A stretch of DNA of 10,369 bases from CAYMKE01 sp964390955 (GCA_964390955.1 CAYMKE010000096.1:1-10369); one strand, 5' to 3'; numbered from the stretch's first letter, positions 1-7,747 are shown. Made by a program: numbers and translations. Notes: generated by a model from the sequence alone, not told the origin.

Positions 1-36
1 AACTCAATTAACCCAATTAACTCAATTAACTCAATT
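1..36. repeat. 9-bp tandem repeat (AACTCAATT)x4
   Basis: Four contiguous 9-bp units are visible: AACTCAATT, AACCCAATT, AACTCAATT, AACTCAATT. Only one base differs, T to C in the second unit. The array touches the window edge, so it may extend to the left. It ends 25 bp before the start codon of the nucleotidyltransferase, and I see no TAnnTTTG box between the two. Short arrays of this kind mutate by slippage; any effect on the downstream gene is inference. Confidence 0.85.
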
Positions 37-61
37 TACTTAGTAACTTAAAAATAAACAA

Positions 62-796
62 ATGAAAGCAATGGTATTTGCAGCAGGCTTAGGAACCCGG
101 TTAAGGCCATTAACAAATAATAAACCCAAAGCCTTGGTCGAATTGAATGGTAAACCTGTTATAGAGCATATAATCAGAAAATTAGTACAACACAATTTTA
201 ATGAGATAATAGTGAATGTTCATCATTTTTCATTGCAAATGATCAATTTTTTAGAAAATTTGAATATTCCTGGATTACGTATTGCTATTTCGGATGAGAG
301 TGGCCAATTACTTGATACCGGGGGCGGTTTAAATAAAGCAGGTTGGTTTTTTAATGATGGAAATCCTTTTCTTATATATAATGTAGATATCATTTCATCG
401 ATAGATTTGACTAAATTATATACGGCTCATATAAAAAGCACTGCAGAAGTGACACTTGTTGTTAGTAATCGTAATTCTGATCGTGTTTTACTATTTGATG
501 TTGAAGGTCAATTTTGCGGATGGCGTAATAATAAAACAAAAGAACAAAATATAGTCAGAAATCCGGTTTCGGAGCTTAAACAGTTTCCATTTAGCGGTAT
601 TCATGTTATGAATCCAAATATATTAGATTTAATCGAAGAAGAGGGCAGATTTTCTATTATAGAACTTTACCTAAGGTTGGCCAAATTAACACGCATATCT
701 TATTACTATCATGAAAATGATTTTTGGATTGATATAGGGAAGCCAGAAAATATTGAGAAGGCTGAACACTGGTTGAAATCTTTTTCTTTTGAATAA
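62..796 (+). CDS. Sugar-1-phosphate nucleotidyltransferase (NTP_transferase family, MurU/HddC-like)
   Basis: This 244-residue cytoplasmic enzyme should join a sugar 1-phosphate to an NTP, giving a nucleotide sugar and pyrophosphate. The N-terminus carries the family signature GLGTRLRPLT (residues 9-18) followed by the conserved KPKALVELNGKP. DTGGGL (85-90) lies in the nucleotide or sugar pocket, NVD (107-109) supplies the metal-binding Asp, and WIDIGKPENIEKAE near the C-terminus contains the second acidic site. The length matches the short, single-domain members: MurU (N-acetylmuramate 1-phosphate uridylyltransferase) and HddC (heptose 1-phosphate guanylyltransferase). In Bacteroidota such genes often follow a sugar kinase of the AmgK type, which would lie just left of the window, so peptidoglycan MurNAc recycling is a reasonable guess. 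Substrate cannot be fixed from sequence alone. The ATG at 62 is the first start and gives a full N-terminal signature. Confidence 0.9.
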   Translation: MKAMVFAAGLGTRLRPLTNNKPKALVELNGKPVIEHIIRKLVQHNFNEIIVNVHHFSLQMINFLENLNIPGLRIAISDESGQLLDTGGGLNKAGWFFNDGNPFLIYNVDIISSIDLTKLYTAHIKSTAEVTLVVSNRNSDRVLLFDVEGQFCGWRNNKTKEQNIVRNPVSELKQFPFSGIHVMNPNILDLIEEEGRFSIIELYLRLAKLTRISYYYHENDFWIDIGKPENIEKAEHWLKSFSFE

Positions 797-797
797 A

Positions 798-1559
798 TCA
801 ATTATTTTGTAACGATGTCTTTTCAGATTTAGCTTCAGGTTTGTTTTCATTAACCATATAGTTCTTTAATGATGGCCAGTGATTTTTGTAAAAATATACT
901 GAAATCTTGCTGTAGGCGTATTGTTTTGCCTTGGATTTAACTCCATATGGAAATGTTTTTTTGTTCATCCATGCCTCTATTTTTTCTTTTGAGGACGTAA
1001 AGTCATGATTATAAGCTGTTGCATAAAATTTAATTTTTTCAGCAGTATTATTCCATGTTAAATCATTGAAACGATGCTCCATGATAGAATAAAAACATTT
1101 CAAATAGTTTAGTTGCCATTGGAATGAATTGAGCCTTTTAATTCTTATTTTACGTTGTGTTTTGCTGTCTGATGACGGGTAATTCAGGATGTGTTTATAT
1201 TGTTTGTTTAAGCCCGGTTGTTTTTGTATATATTGTTCTAATTCTTCTACAAATGACGGTTTCATTTGAAAACGGCCAATGGAAAAATTGGCTTTTTCCT
1301 TCCCGTATCTTATATAAATCGTTTCCATAGCAGACTTTTGGAAATAATCAATCAGATATGAATACCTTACTATTTCAGGAAATACTACAGATAAGGAAAT
1401 GGTTTTATCTTCATCTGATTCATTAAAAACATGGTTAATGGTTTGTTTGTTGCCTTTAATGAACCGAATGGCATCATCGTATCCTGATGAAAAAATGTTA
1501 TCATACCTGGGATAGATAAGCAGAAGAGGACTTAATATGAATATTATTAGGTTGCTCAT
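798..1559 (-). CDS. Putative lysozyme-like / SLT-type lytic transglycosylase, divergent
   Basis: I recognise no named gene in this 253-residue protein, but three elements fall in the order found in soluble lytic transglycosylases. There is a Glu in VVFPE (E62), a candidate catalytic acid; then SIGRFQMKPS (93-102), resembling the family's GLMQ-P motif; then FYATAYN (178-184), resembling the AYN motif. This suggests a peptidoglycan-cleaving fold of the lysozyme superfamily. The first 16 residues are hydrophobic (IIFILSPLLLIYP) but lack the usual leading Lys/Arg, so they may be an atypical signal peptide or membrane anchor. The C-terminal 30 residues are polar and low in complexity. The ATG at 1559 is chosen because an in-frame stop occurs about 40 bases upstream with no other ATG between. 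Its stop codon lies one base from that of the convergent nucleotidyltransferase. Function is inferred from motifs only. Confidence 0.6.
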   Translation of the reverse strand: MSNLIIFILSPLLLIYPRYDNIFSSGYDDAIRFIKGNKQTINHVFNESDEDKTISLSVVFPEIVRYSYLIDYFQKSAMETIYIRYGKEKANFSIGRFQMKPSFVEELEQYIQKQPGLNKQYKHILNYPSSDSKTQRKIRIKRLNSFQWQLNYLKCFYSIMEHRFNDLTWNNTAEKIKFYATAYNHDFTSSKEKIEAWMNKKTFPYGVKSKAKQYAYSKISVYFYKNHWPSLKNYMVNENKPEAKSEKTSLQNN

Positions 1560-1584
1560 TTCAAGTTTATATACGTAAAAATGA

Positions 1585-1634
1585 ATTAAAAAGTTTTAGA
1601 TTGAAATATTTTTTTCGATCTAAAACTTTTTAAT
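1585..1634. terminator. 17-bp perfect inverted repeat, probable bidirectional terminator or attenuator
   Basis: The arm ATTAAAAAGTTTTAGAT (1585-1601) is perfectly complementary to 1618-1634. Pairing continues inward through one G-T wobble and four Watson-Crick pairs to a six-base loop (1607-1612), giving a stem of about 22 bp. Each arm has an A-run outside and a T-run on the far side, so RNA from either strand would end a hairpin with U residues. It lies 125 bp beyond the porZ stop and can terminate that transcript. It is also only 26 bp upstream of the transglycosylase-like start codon, so it may sit in that gene's leader. Confidence 0.75.
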
Positions 1635-1758
1635 GGAATAATATCTCTGTATCATCAACAAATAACAAAGTATTGTTTGCCGGTTTCCAATAAAATAGTT
1701 GTATTTTTTTCTTGATATTGCATATATTTTGTTTAACATTTGTTGATATATAATATTA

Positions 1759-4074
1759 TCAATGAATAAATAACAGTTTAGTCACATGGGTTTTGGATCC
1801 GTCTTCATTTGTGCAAAAAACCAGGTAAACTCCTGTATGAACACGTTCTCCAAGGAAATTGGTGCCATTCCATGTAGCCGTTCCTCCTTTACCGGTGGTT
1901 TCAAAAACTAGATTTCCACTGATGTCTGTGATTTTTACATTCGCGTTTTCTACCAGGTTTGTAATGGTAACAGGGCCCGTATAGTCTTCTCTTACAGGAT
2001 TGGGAAAAACATACACTTCGTTAAAGTCATCTTTTCCTGAGGTAGCATTGCTTCTGTAAGAAAGCATTCCCTGGTCTGTAGCAAAAAACACTTCTCCTGT
2101 AATCTGATCAATTTCAATGTCCAAGATTGCATTGGAGAAAAGTGGGCTGTTTTCTATTGTGAAGTGTTGTATTTCTTCTTCACCATTTTCAGAAATTAAA
2201 TAAGCACCTGAAAATTGTGTGCCAAACCATTTTCTGTTCGCCCCATCAATAGCTATTGATGTAATACTTGAAGTTCCTAACAGGTAGTCAGCTAAATCAG
2301 TATCATCATCTCTCGCAATCAATATCTGTTGGCCCTTAAAATCATTGCTCGAAAAAGCTTCTTCCGGCTTGTAATAAACGACAGGCCCTTCCGAAGTGCC
2401 AACCCAAATATTGCCTTCCGTGTCTTTATTTATTGTCAATATTGTACTGAAACTTTTTCCGTTTTGATTTTTAACTTGAAAAAATTTTTCACGGTAATCG
2501 CTATCGTCTTCAATATCCTCACCATAGTCAAAGGCAAAAATACCTGTATTATTTAAAATAAACCAAATATGGTCATCATCGGTTACCACTAATTCGCCAT
2601 TTTTTTGATTGAATCCAAATCCAGAAAATTCAAATGGGATATTTATGATCTCATTATTATCGGCTTTATGAACATGAAGCGGATCATTTACTTCTGATTG
2701 GACGATCCATAAATTATTATCCGAGTCATAATCCATTCCTGTTATTCTAATATAACCATGATCAAATCCTTCAATGTTTTTAAGTACTGAGTTCGTTTCA
2801 TCATAAATTGTTTCAACTTCATTATCGCGAAACTCAACAATTCCATAACCATGAGATCCACCCCATGCATGCGATGGATCAGCAGGATTTATTTTAACCA
2901 TAGAAATGTTATATACATCTGTTAATTCAGGTAATTCAAAATGATTGATGTTGGTGTATTCATTATTAGATAAAGTAAATGCTCCATACCTGGACCATGG
3001 AGACTTCTTTGAACCGCCTGCTGCCCATAGGATATTATTTTCAATAGAAATATCAACCACGCTGGAAACGAATGGCCCCGGGACTCTGTAATATGCTCTA
3101 TAGCCATTATATGAATCCAAATATAGGCCACTCCAATTCATTCCGAGCCAGTAATTATTTTCTTTATCCTTTATTGCATCATGTATATCCCATATTGATA
3201 TGCTTTTTTCTATTTCTAAGTCTGAGTTATAAAAATCTGCCTTTCCATTTTTTACTACAATCAATGTATTATGGTATGTTTTAAGTGTTAAACAATTTTC
3301 ATATTCACCTGCATGAAATTCATCATATGTATTTCCGGTAATCCGGTATATCACATCAGCAGTGTCTACACTACTGGCGTAATTGGCATACACTTTATTG
3401 TTAAAATAGGTTATCTGATTGAAAGATTTGTCTGCATTGGGTAGAAAATCAAGTTTTTCCCAGTTACTGTAATCAATTAAATTAGGATTATTTATGTCAG
3501 CACGGTAAATCCCTTCTTTTGTAGCGGCATATAAATATTGATTTTCATCGCAGGTAATGTCAAATATTTCGATTTTGCTTCCCTGATCACCTATGTAGTA
3601 AGTTTCTTTGATTTCCTTCCGGTTTAGATCAACTACAACTATACCAAATCCACACGCGAGGTATGCTTTGTCATTAAGTATAAAAATATTATTTATGTTT
3701 TTATTCCCTAACAGTAGATTATCTTTTACATCACTAATGTTTAATATGTTATTATTTTTTATTAAATCAATATTGCCGTTTTTATATCCTATAACCAATG
3801 TTTTGTCATCACTATAATAATTTCCGGTAATCACACCAATATCAGATAGCCCATGAACCGTTGAAAATTTATTCAGACTATTGTCAGTCTTGTTGTAATA
3901 AAATAGCGCACCTGATTCTGTGATACCATATATTTTATTGTCTGCTTCTATGATTTTTAAAACATTTCTGTAAGAAAGGTGGTCCCGCCATTCACCAACA
4001 GCTATTTGAGATTTTAAAGAAGGTAACCATACCAGGGCACATAAGAAAATTAAAAATATCCTTGTTAATCGCAT
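1759..4074 (-). CDS. porZ: PorZ-like beta-propeller protein of the type IX secretion system
   Basis: PorZ is a surface component of the type IX secretion system (T9SS) that works with the PorU sortase, in attaching secreted cargo to anionic LPS. The 771 residues fit the family, whose P. gingivalis member is about 776 residues. A signal peptide occupies about residues 1-22 (MRLTRIFLIFLCALVWLPSL). The opening GEWRDHLSYRNVLKI is typical of PorZ N-termini. It is followed by many short propeller blades with recurring IYGITESGALF- and IWVGTSEGPVVY-like strands, as in two-component-regulator propellers. From about residue 685 a Por-secretion-type C-terminal domain begins: VYVFPNPV, then KITDISGNLVFET, WNGTNFLGERVHTGVYLV and a final KLLFIH. 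The ATG gives the signal peptide directly. It lies 58 bp downstream of rdgB on the same strand with no promoter box seen between, so co-transcription is likely. A generic propeller protein carrying a sorting domain is the alternative. Confidence 0.85.
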   Translation of the reverse strand: MRLTRIFLIFLCALVWLPSLKSQIAVGEWRDHLSYRNVLKIIEADNKIYGITESGALFYYNKTDNSLNKFSTVHGLSDIGVITGNYYSDDKTLVIGYKNGNIDLIKNNNILNISDVKDNLLLGNKNINNIFILNDKAYLACGFGIVVVDLNRKEIKETYYIGDQGSKIEIFDITCDENQYLYAATKEGIYRADINNPNLIDYSNWEKLDFLPNADKSFNQITYFNNKVYANYASSVDTADVIYRITGNTYDEFHAGEYENCLTLKTYHNTLIVVKNGKADFYNSDLEIEKSISIWDIHDAIKDKENNYWLGMNWSGLYLDSYNGYRAYYRVPGPFVSSVVDISIENNILWAAGGSKKSPWSRYGAFTLSNNEYTNINHFELPELTDVYNISMVKINPADPSHAWGGSHGYGIVEFRDNEVETIYDETNSVLKNIEGFDHGYIRITGMDYDSDNNLWIVQSEVNDPLHVHKADNNEIINIPFEFSGFGFNQKNGELVVTDDDHIWFILNNTGIFAFDYGEDIEDDSDYREKFFQVKNQNGKSFSTILTINKDTEGNIWVGTSEGPVVYYKPEEAFSSNDFKGQQILIARDDDTDLADYLLGTSSITSIAIDGANRKWFGTQFSGAYLISENGEEEIQHFTIENSPLFSNAILDIEIDQITGEVFFATDQGMLSYRSNATSGKDDFNEVYVFPNPVREDYTGPVTITNLVENANVKITDISGNLVFETTGKGGTATWNGTNFLGERVHTGVYLVFCTNEDGSKTHVTKLLFIH

Positions 4075-4132
4075 TTTAAATGGTTTAAAAGTTAATAACG
4101 TGAAAAATATTTATTTCTTATGCTTAATTTCA

Positions 4133-4753
4133 TTATTTGGAGTTATGGGGGGGTGCCTTAGTCAAAAGAAATTCTGCGAATTTATGGAAAGCAATAGCTC
4201 TGTGACTCATGAGATTTTTTTCTTTGAGTGTCATTTGAGCATATGTTTTATTATATCCATCGGGTTGAAATACAGGGTCATAACCAAATCCATCATCCCC
4301 TTCTCTTGCAGTAGTTATGGTTCCGTGTACAACCCCGTCAAAAAAATATTTATTATTATTTTCAATGTATGCGATGACCGTTTTGAAACGAGCCGTTCTG
4401 TCCTTTTTGTTTTCTAAGTTTCGAAGTACGTTATTAATATTTGCATCGGTGACAGAATGTGATGAATTTTTTACATCATTTTGTGCATATCTGGCTGAAT
4501 ATACTCCCGGTTCTCCATTAAGTGCATTGATTTCTAATCCTGTGTCATCTGCAAAACAAGGAATAGAAAATCTTTTATAAATAAAATTAGCTTTTTGTAG
4601 TGCATTGCCTTCAATAGTATCCTGTTCTTCAGGTATATCAATATTTTCTAACCCCAAATCTTTCAGATTTAAGATTTGAAAACTTTTCACAAATAGGTTT
4701 TGGACTTCTTTAACTTTATTATAGTTATTGGTTGCGAAAACGATTTTATGCAC
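4133..4753 (-). CDS. rdgB: Non-canonical purine NTP pyrophosphatase (RdgB/HAM1 family)
   Basis: The enzyme hydrolyses dITP, ITP and XTP to the monophosphate and pyrophosphate, keeping deaminated purines out of DNA and RNA in the cytoplasm. Family motifs are all present: the N-terminal phosphate-binding FATNNYNKVKEV (6-17), FADDTGLEINALNGEPGVYSARYA starting at 67 with the metal-binding ADD (68-70), DGFGYDPVF (154-162) that grips the base, and SHRAIAF (183-189). At 206 residues it is slightly longer than typical because of the polar tail APPHNSK. That tail is encoded over a run of seven C (4147-4153 on the plus strand reads as G), so slippage would alter only the last few residues. Its start is 14 bp after the universal stress protein stop, indicating one transcript. 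Confidence 0.95.
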   Translation of the reverse strand: MHKIVFATNNYNKVKEVQNLFVKSFQILNLKDLGLENIDIPEEQDTIEGNALQKANFIYKRFSIPCFADDTGLEINALNGEPGVYSARYAQNDVKNSSHSVTDANINNVLRNLENKKDRTARFKTVIAYIENNNKYFFDGVVHGTITTAREGDDGFGYDPVFQPDGYNKTYAQMTLKEKNLMSHRAIAFHKFAEFLLTKAPPHNSK

Positions 4754-4767
4754 GTCAAGAAGACTTT

Positions 4768-5619
4768 TTATACTCCGCTTCCGCCAGCATATCCTGAACT
4801 ACCGTATTGAGGAGGTTTCGGATTGACACACATGACAGGAATTTTGCCACTGTTTGCAATGATGTATTGTTCGTCGGGCCCCATTACATAGTCTGCAAAA
4901 CCTATATTTTTGGTTGTCATGATTAGCATAAGGTCAGCATTTACTTTTTGAGCAAACTCGATGGTTTCAATAGGGAAGTTTTGTTTTCCTTCTGATGTAT
5001 GTATTTCGTAGTCTATATTGTGGCTTTTAAAATATTTTCTGGCAAAAGCAATATTATCATCTACGCCTTTTCTGAGAGCTGTATCACCTCGTTTAAGTAT
5101 ATCAATTTTAACTTTATAATATTTTGCCAGATATGATACCCAATTAAGTTTTTCACGTGTTTCTTTCCTTACATCTACCGGAAAAACAATGCGTTCAAAT
5201 TTGTTGTTTTGTGGTGGAGATTGTACAACGATAAAAGGGATTTTTTCACTTACACTAACAATTACTTTTAAAGCCCAGCTTCCGGTCAATTTTTGCATCC
5301 CTTTGATACCATGGGTTCCCATAATCACTAAATTGGCCTCGATTTCTGTAGCTATGTTGCTGATAGTGTGAAAGATATCACCTTTTCTAATAATGGCTTT
5401 TGTTGTGATGTGATGTTTTTTGGTTGTTGATTCAGCAATTGCTTCAAGTTTCTTTTGGGCTTCTTCTTTATCTTTATCTTTATCATTTTTTACAATATGT
5501 ACTAATGCAATGTCATTTCGAACATGTTTCGCTATGACTAATGCATGCTCTAATGCATATTCTGCGACTTCGGTAAAGTCCCACGGGATTAAAATTGTGT
5601 CCGAACTAAGTTTTGTCAT
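4768..5619 (-). CDS. Universal stress protein with two tandem UspA domains
   Basis: This 283-residue cytoplasmic protein contains two UspA folds, about residues 6-133 and 142-275. The first keeps the ATP-binding features: an early Asp in ILIPWDFTE (D14) and the loop VIMGTHGIKGMQKLTGSWALKV. In that loop the glycines follow G-x2-G-x8-GS, one residue shorter than the classical x9 spacing. The second domain begins with RIVFPVDVRKETREKL, but its equivalent loop (MTTKNIGFADYVMG) has lost the glycine pattern and probably does not bind ATP. The protein ends in a short glycine-rich tail (YGSSGYAGGSGV). Tandem Usp proteins of this size are common in Bacteroidota; their targets are mostly unknown. It heads a probable usp-rdgB-porZ transcript and follows dnaJ after a 91-bp AT-rich gap. 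Confidence 0.9.
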   Translation of the reverse strand: MTKLSSDTILIPWDFTEVAEYALEHALVIAKHVRNDIALVHIVKNDKDKDKEEAQKKLEAIAESTTKKHHITTKAIIRKGDIFHTISNIATEIEANLVIMGTHGIKGMQKLTGSWALKVIVSVSEKIPFIVVQSPPQNNKFERIVFPVDVRKETREKLNWVSYLAKYYKVKIDILKRGDTALRKGVDDNIAFARKYFKSHNIDYEIHTSEGKQNFPIETIEFAQKVNADLMLIMTTKNIGFADYVMGPDEQYIIANSGKIPVMCVNPKPPQYGSSGYAGGSGV

Positions 5620-5664
5620 GATTAATTTGGTGTTAATTTTTTATTAAAGTTAATAAAATAATTA

Positions 5665-5672
5665 CAAAAATA
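5665..5672 (-). promoter_or_regulatory. Candidate -7 box (TATTTTTG) for the usp transcript
   Basis: On the minus strand this reads TATTTTTG, an exact TAnnTTTG match, 45 bp before the usp start codon. No TTTG or TTG element is visible 17-23 bases further upstream, where the sequence is nearly all A and T. The box may therefore be fortuitous in an AT-rich gap. It is the only promoter candidate I find between dnaJ and usp. Confidence 0.4.
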
Positions 5673-5710
5673 AAATAATATTTTTAAAGAAAAGATTTTA
5701 AAGATTATTT

Positions 5711-6877
5711 TTATGAAAAATATCCTTTCATTTTTTCAAAAATATTTTTTTCATCTTCATTTGGTGTGGGTTGGAAATTTGGTGATTTGTTAAATTGCTG
5801 AAGCTCTTTTTCTTCTTCTTTGCTGAGTTTTTTTGGTATCCAGACATTAACATTAACAAGCAGATCACCTTTTCCATAACCGTTTACCTGTGGTATTCCT
5901 TTTCCTTTAAGCCGAAGAATTTTACCTGGCTGTGTGCCCGGGTCAATTTTAATTTTTACTTTTCCGTTCAATGTAGGAATCTCGGATTGTTTGCCGATCG
6001 CGGCATCCGGAACGCTTAAAAATAAATTGTATATTAAATCATTTCCATCTCTTATTAAGTCAGGGTGTTTTTCTTCTTCTACTACCACAATTAAATCCCC
6101 GTTTCTTCCACTTCTTCTTCCGGCATTTCCTTTTCCGCTTACAGTCATTTGCATTCCACCTGTTACCCCGGCAGGAATATCAATAGGGATTGTTTCATCT
6201 ATTTTCACAATTCCATCGCCATGACATTTATTGCATTTGCTCGTGATTGTTTTACCACTACCCCCACAATCCGGACATACTGAAGTCGACTGCATTTGGC
6301 CTAAAATGGTATTTGATACACGCGTTACCCTGCCATAACCATTACAAGTCCTGCATGATGAAATAGCATTTGCATTTTCGGCACCGGTTCCGTTGCATAC
6401 ATCACATTTCCCGTATTTGTTGACTTTTATTTTTTTATGTACACCTTTTTCAATGTCTTCAAGTTTTAATTTAATTTTTACCCTGATATCTGACCCCCTG
6501 GGAGACGCATTTCCTCTTTGTGAACCTCTCCCAAATGAACCAAAATCACTGAAAAAGCTTCCAAATCCCCCAAAACCTTCACCAAATATATCACCAAACT
6601 GACTAAATATATCTTCCATGCTCATTCCACCGCTTCCAAATCCGCCACCTGAAACACCTGCATGGCCAAATTGATCGTATCGGGACCTCTTATTGTCATC
6701 ACTTAATACTTCATAGGCTTCAGCAGCTTCCTTAAATGATTTTTCGGCTTCTTTATCACCCGGGTTTTTATCCGGATGATATTGTAAAGCTTGCTTTCTG
6801 TATGCCTTTTTTATTTCTGCTTTTGAAGCTGTTTTTGTAATTCCTAGTATTTCGTAATAGTCTCTTTTTGTGGTCAT
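5711..6877 (-). CDS. dnaJ: Chaperone protein DnaJ (Hsp40, type I)
   Basis: DnaJ delivers unfolded clients to DnaK and stimulates its ATPase. All parts of a type I Hsp40 are present in 388 residues. The J domain (about 5-69) has the essential HPD at 34-36. A Gly/Phe-rich linker (about 70-125) follows, with GGGFGSGG and GFGGFGSFFSDFGSFG. The zinc-binding domain has four CxxCxGxG repeats at C158/C161, C175/C178, C201/C204 and C215/C218. The C-terminal substrate-binding region contains IDIPAGVTGGMQMTVSGKGNAG and DLLVNVNVWIPKKLSKEE. Nothing is truncated. It lies 33 bp downstream of grpE on the same strand, so the two are very likely one operon. dnaK is not in the window. Confidence 0.98.
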   Translation of the reverse strand: MTTKRDYYEILGITKTASKAEIKKAYRKQALQYHPDKNPGDKEAEKSFKEAAEAYEVLSDDNKRSRYDQFGHAGVSGGGFGSGGMSMEDIFSQFGDIFGEGFGGFGSFFSDFGSFGRGSQRGNASPRGSDIRVKIKLKLEDIEKGVHKKIKVNKYGKCDVCNGTGAENANAISSCRTCNGYGRVTRVSNTILGQMQSTSVCPDCGGSGKTITSKCNKCHGDGIVKIDETIPIDIPAGVTGGMQMTVSGKGNAGRRSGRNGDLIVVVEEEKHPDLIRDGNDLIYNLFLSVPDAAIGKQSEIPTLNGKVKIKIDPGTQPGKILRLKGKGIPQVNGYGKGDLLVNVNVWIPKKLSKEEEKELQQFNKSPNFQPTPNEDEKNIFEKMKGYFS

Positions 6878-6910
6878 TAATTAAAAATTATGTTAAAAAT
6901 CAATATGTGG

Positions 6911-7537
6911 TTATTCTCCAACAACAACTCTTGCATATCTTAATACTTTGTCATTTAAATAATATCCCTTTTGTAAGACATCAACAACTTTCCCTTTTTG
7001 ATCTTTATTTTCAACAGCTATTTTTGACATGGCTTCATGTTTATCTGTGTCAAAGTCCTCTCCAATCCCGGGAATTTCCTTTACACCTTTTGATTCTAAG
7101 AATTGTTTAAATTTTGAATAAATCAAATGAATCCCTTCTTTCACAGCTTCAATATCCTGAGTTTCCTGAACAGAATTATTTGCTCTTTCTAAATCATCAA
7201 TTACAGGTAAAAAACTAATTAATAAATCTTCACCTGCTGTTTTAATCAATTCGGATTTTTCTTTTAGGGTTCGTTTACGGAAATTATCAAATTCTGCTGA
7301 TAAACGAAGATATTTGTCTTCCAGGATATCTTTTTCCTGTTTTAATGCTTCTTTTTCATCCTTTGGAACATCTGCACTATTGGGGGTTTCTTCTTTTATG
7401 TCAGGTTTATCTTTCTCTTTTTTATGTAAAGAATTCTTCCCTGTGCTTTTTTCTTTTTCTTCTTGTTGTTGTTTCTCTTGCTTTTTTTCTTCTTTTATTT
7501 GACTCATATCCTTATTGGTTTGCTTTTTTTTTACCAT
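6911..7537 (-). CDS. grpE: Nucleotide exchange factor GrpE
   Basis: GrpE dimers release ADP from DnaK and so reset the chaperone cycle. In this 208-residue protein the first 60 residues are an extremely charged, Lys/Glu/Gln-rich tail with no family signature. A long helix follows, with the hallmark KYLRLSAEFDNFRKRT (75-90). The beta domain that contacts DnaK is marked by DFDTDKHEAM (161-170) and by the C-terminal signature QKGYYLNDKVLRYARVVV (189-206). The ATG at 7537 fits a TTTG-N20-TAnnTTTG promoter ending 25 bp upstream. A second Met at residue 11 is possible but less favoured. It is the first gene of the grpE-dnaJ unit. No CIRCE (HrcA operator) is seen upstream. Confidence 0.96.
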   Translation of the reverse strand: MVKKKQTNKDMSQIKEEKKQEKQQQEEKEKSTGKNSLHKKEKDKPDIKEETPNSADVPKDEKEALKQEKDILEDKYLRLSAEFDNFRKRTLKEKSELIKTAGEDLLISFLPVIDDLERANNSVQETQDIEAVKEGIHLIYSKFKQFLESKGVKEIPGIGEDFDTDKHEAMSKIAVENKDQKGKVVDVLQKGYYLNDKVLRYARVVVGE

Positions 7538-7561
7538 TATTAAAAGAAATTATTCGTTCGA

Positions 7562-7593
7562 CAAAATTAAGTAATAAATTCGTGCTTAGCAAA
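7562..7593 (-). promoter_or_regulatory. Promoter of grpE-dnaJ (TTTG-N20-TAATTTTG)
   Basis: Read on the minus strand, TTTG occupies 7593-7590 and TAATTTTG occupies 7569-7562, with exactly 20 bases between. This matches the Bacteroidota housekeeping sigma consensus (TTTG at -33, TAnnTTTG at -7). Transcription should start near 7556, giving a leader of about 20 bases before the grpE ATG. Confidence 0.7.
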
Positions 7594-7598
7594 AGGTT

Positions 7599-7629
7599 TG
7601 CCATTTAAAATACACATGACAAATTGGCA
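7599..7629. promoter_or_regulatory. Inverted repeat upstream of the grpE promoter, possible operator
   Basis: TGCCATTT (7599-7606) and AAATTGGCA (7621-7629) are inverted copies differing by one inserted base, with 14 bases between. The repeat begins five bases upstream of the -33 element of the grpE promoter, where an activator or repressor could sit. It is unlike CIRCE. No regulator is identified, and chance is possible in AT-rich DNA. Confidence 0.3.
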
Positions 7630-7682
7630 TATTTTTGGTTAAAAATGATTTGTTTTTAATTTTTATTGGTATGATAATATTT

Positions 7683-7717
7683 TTTGTATAAATTTTGATA
7701 AGAGAATACTATATTTG
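7683..7717 (+). promoter_or_regulatory. Candidate promoter for the metallophosphatase (TTTG-N23-TATATTTG)
   Basis: TTTG at 7683-7686 is followed after 23 bases by TATATTTG at 7710-7717, an exact TAnnTTTG box. The spacing is at the long end of what is tolerated in Bacteroidota. A start near 7723 would give a leader of about 240 bases that includes the whole imperfect palindrome at 7748-7922. I see no better promoter closer to the gene. Confidence 0.45.
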
Positions 7718-7747
7718 ACCTGCATTTAGTAATACAGGCTGATAATT

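Noticed and set aside
1654..1747. 10-bp inverted repeat ATCAACAAAT / ATTTGTTGAT between the transglycosylase-like gene and porZ
   Set aside because: The arms are 74 bases apart, AT-rich and not associated with other signals. Chance is likely in this composition.
2922..3284. Small ORFs on both strands inside porZ
   Set aside because: They overlap the well-supported porZ frame and have low-complexity translations without motifs.
4100..4580. Plus-strand ORFs of 87-105 codons over rdgB
   Set aside because: They lie antisense to the conserved RdgB motifs, and nothing recognisable is encoded.
7624..7639. Sigma-54-like TTGGCA near TTTGG
   Set aside because: The -12 element has GG instead of GC, and the site is over 300 bp from the phosphatase. 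The TAnnTTTG promoters are far better matches.
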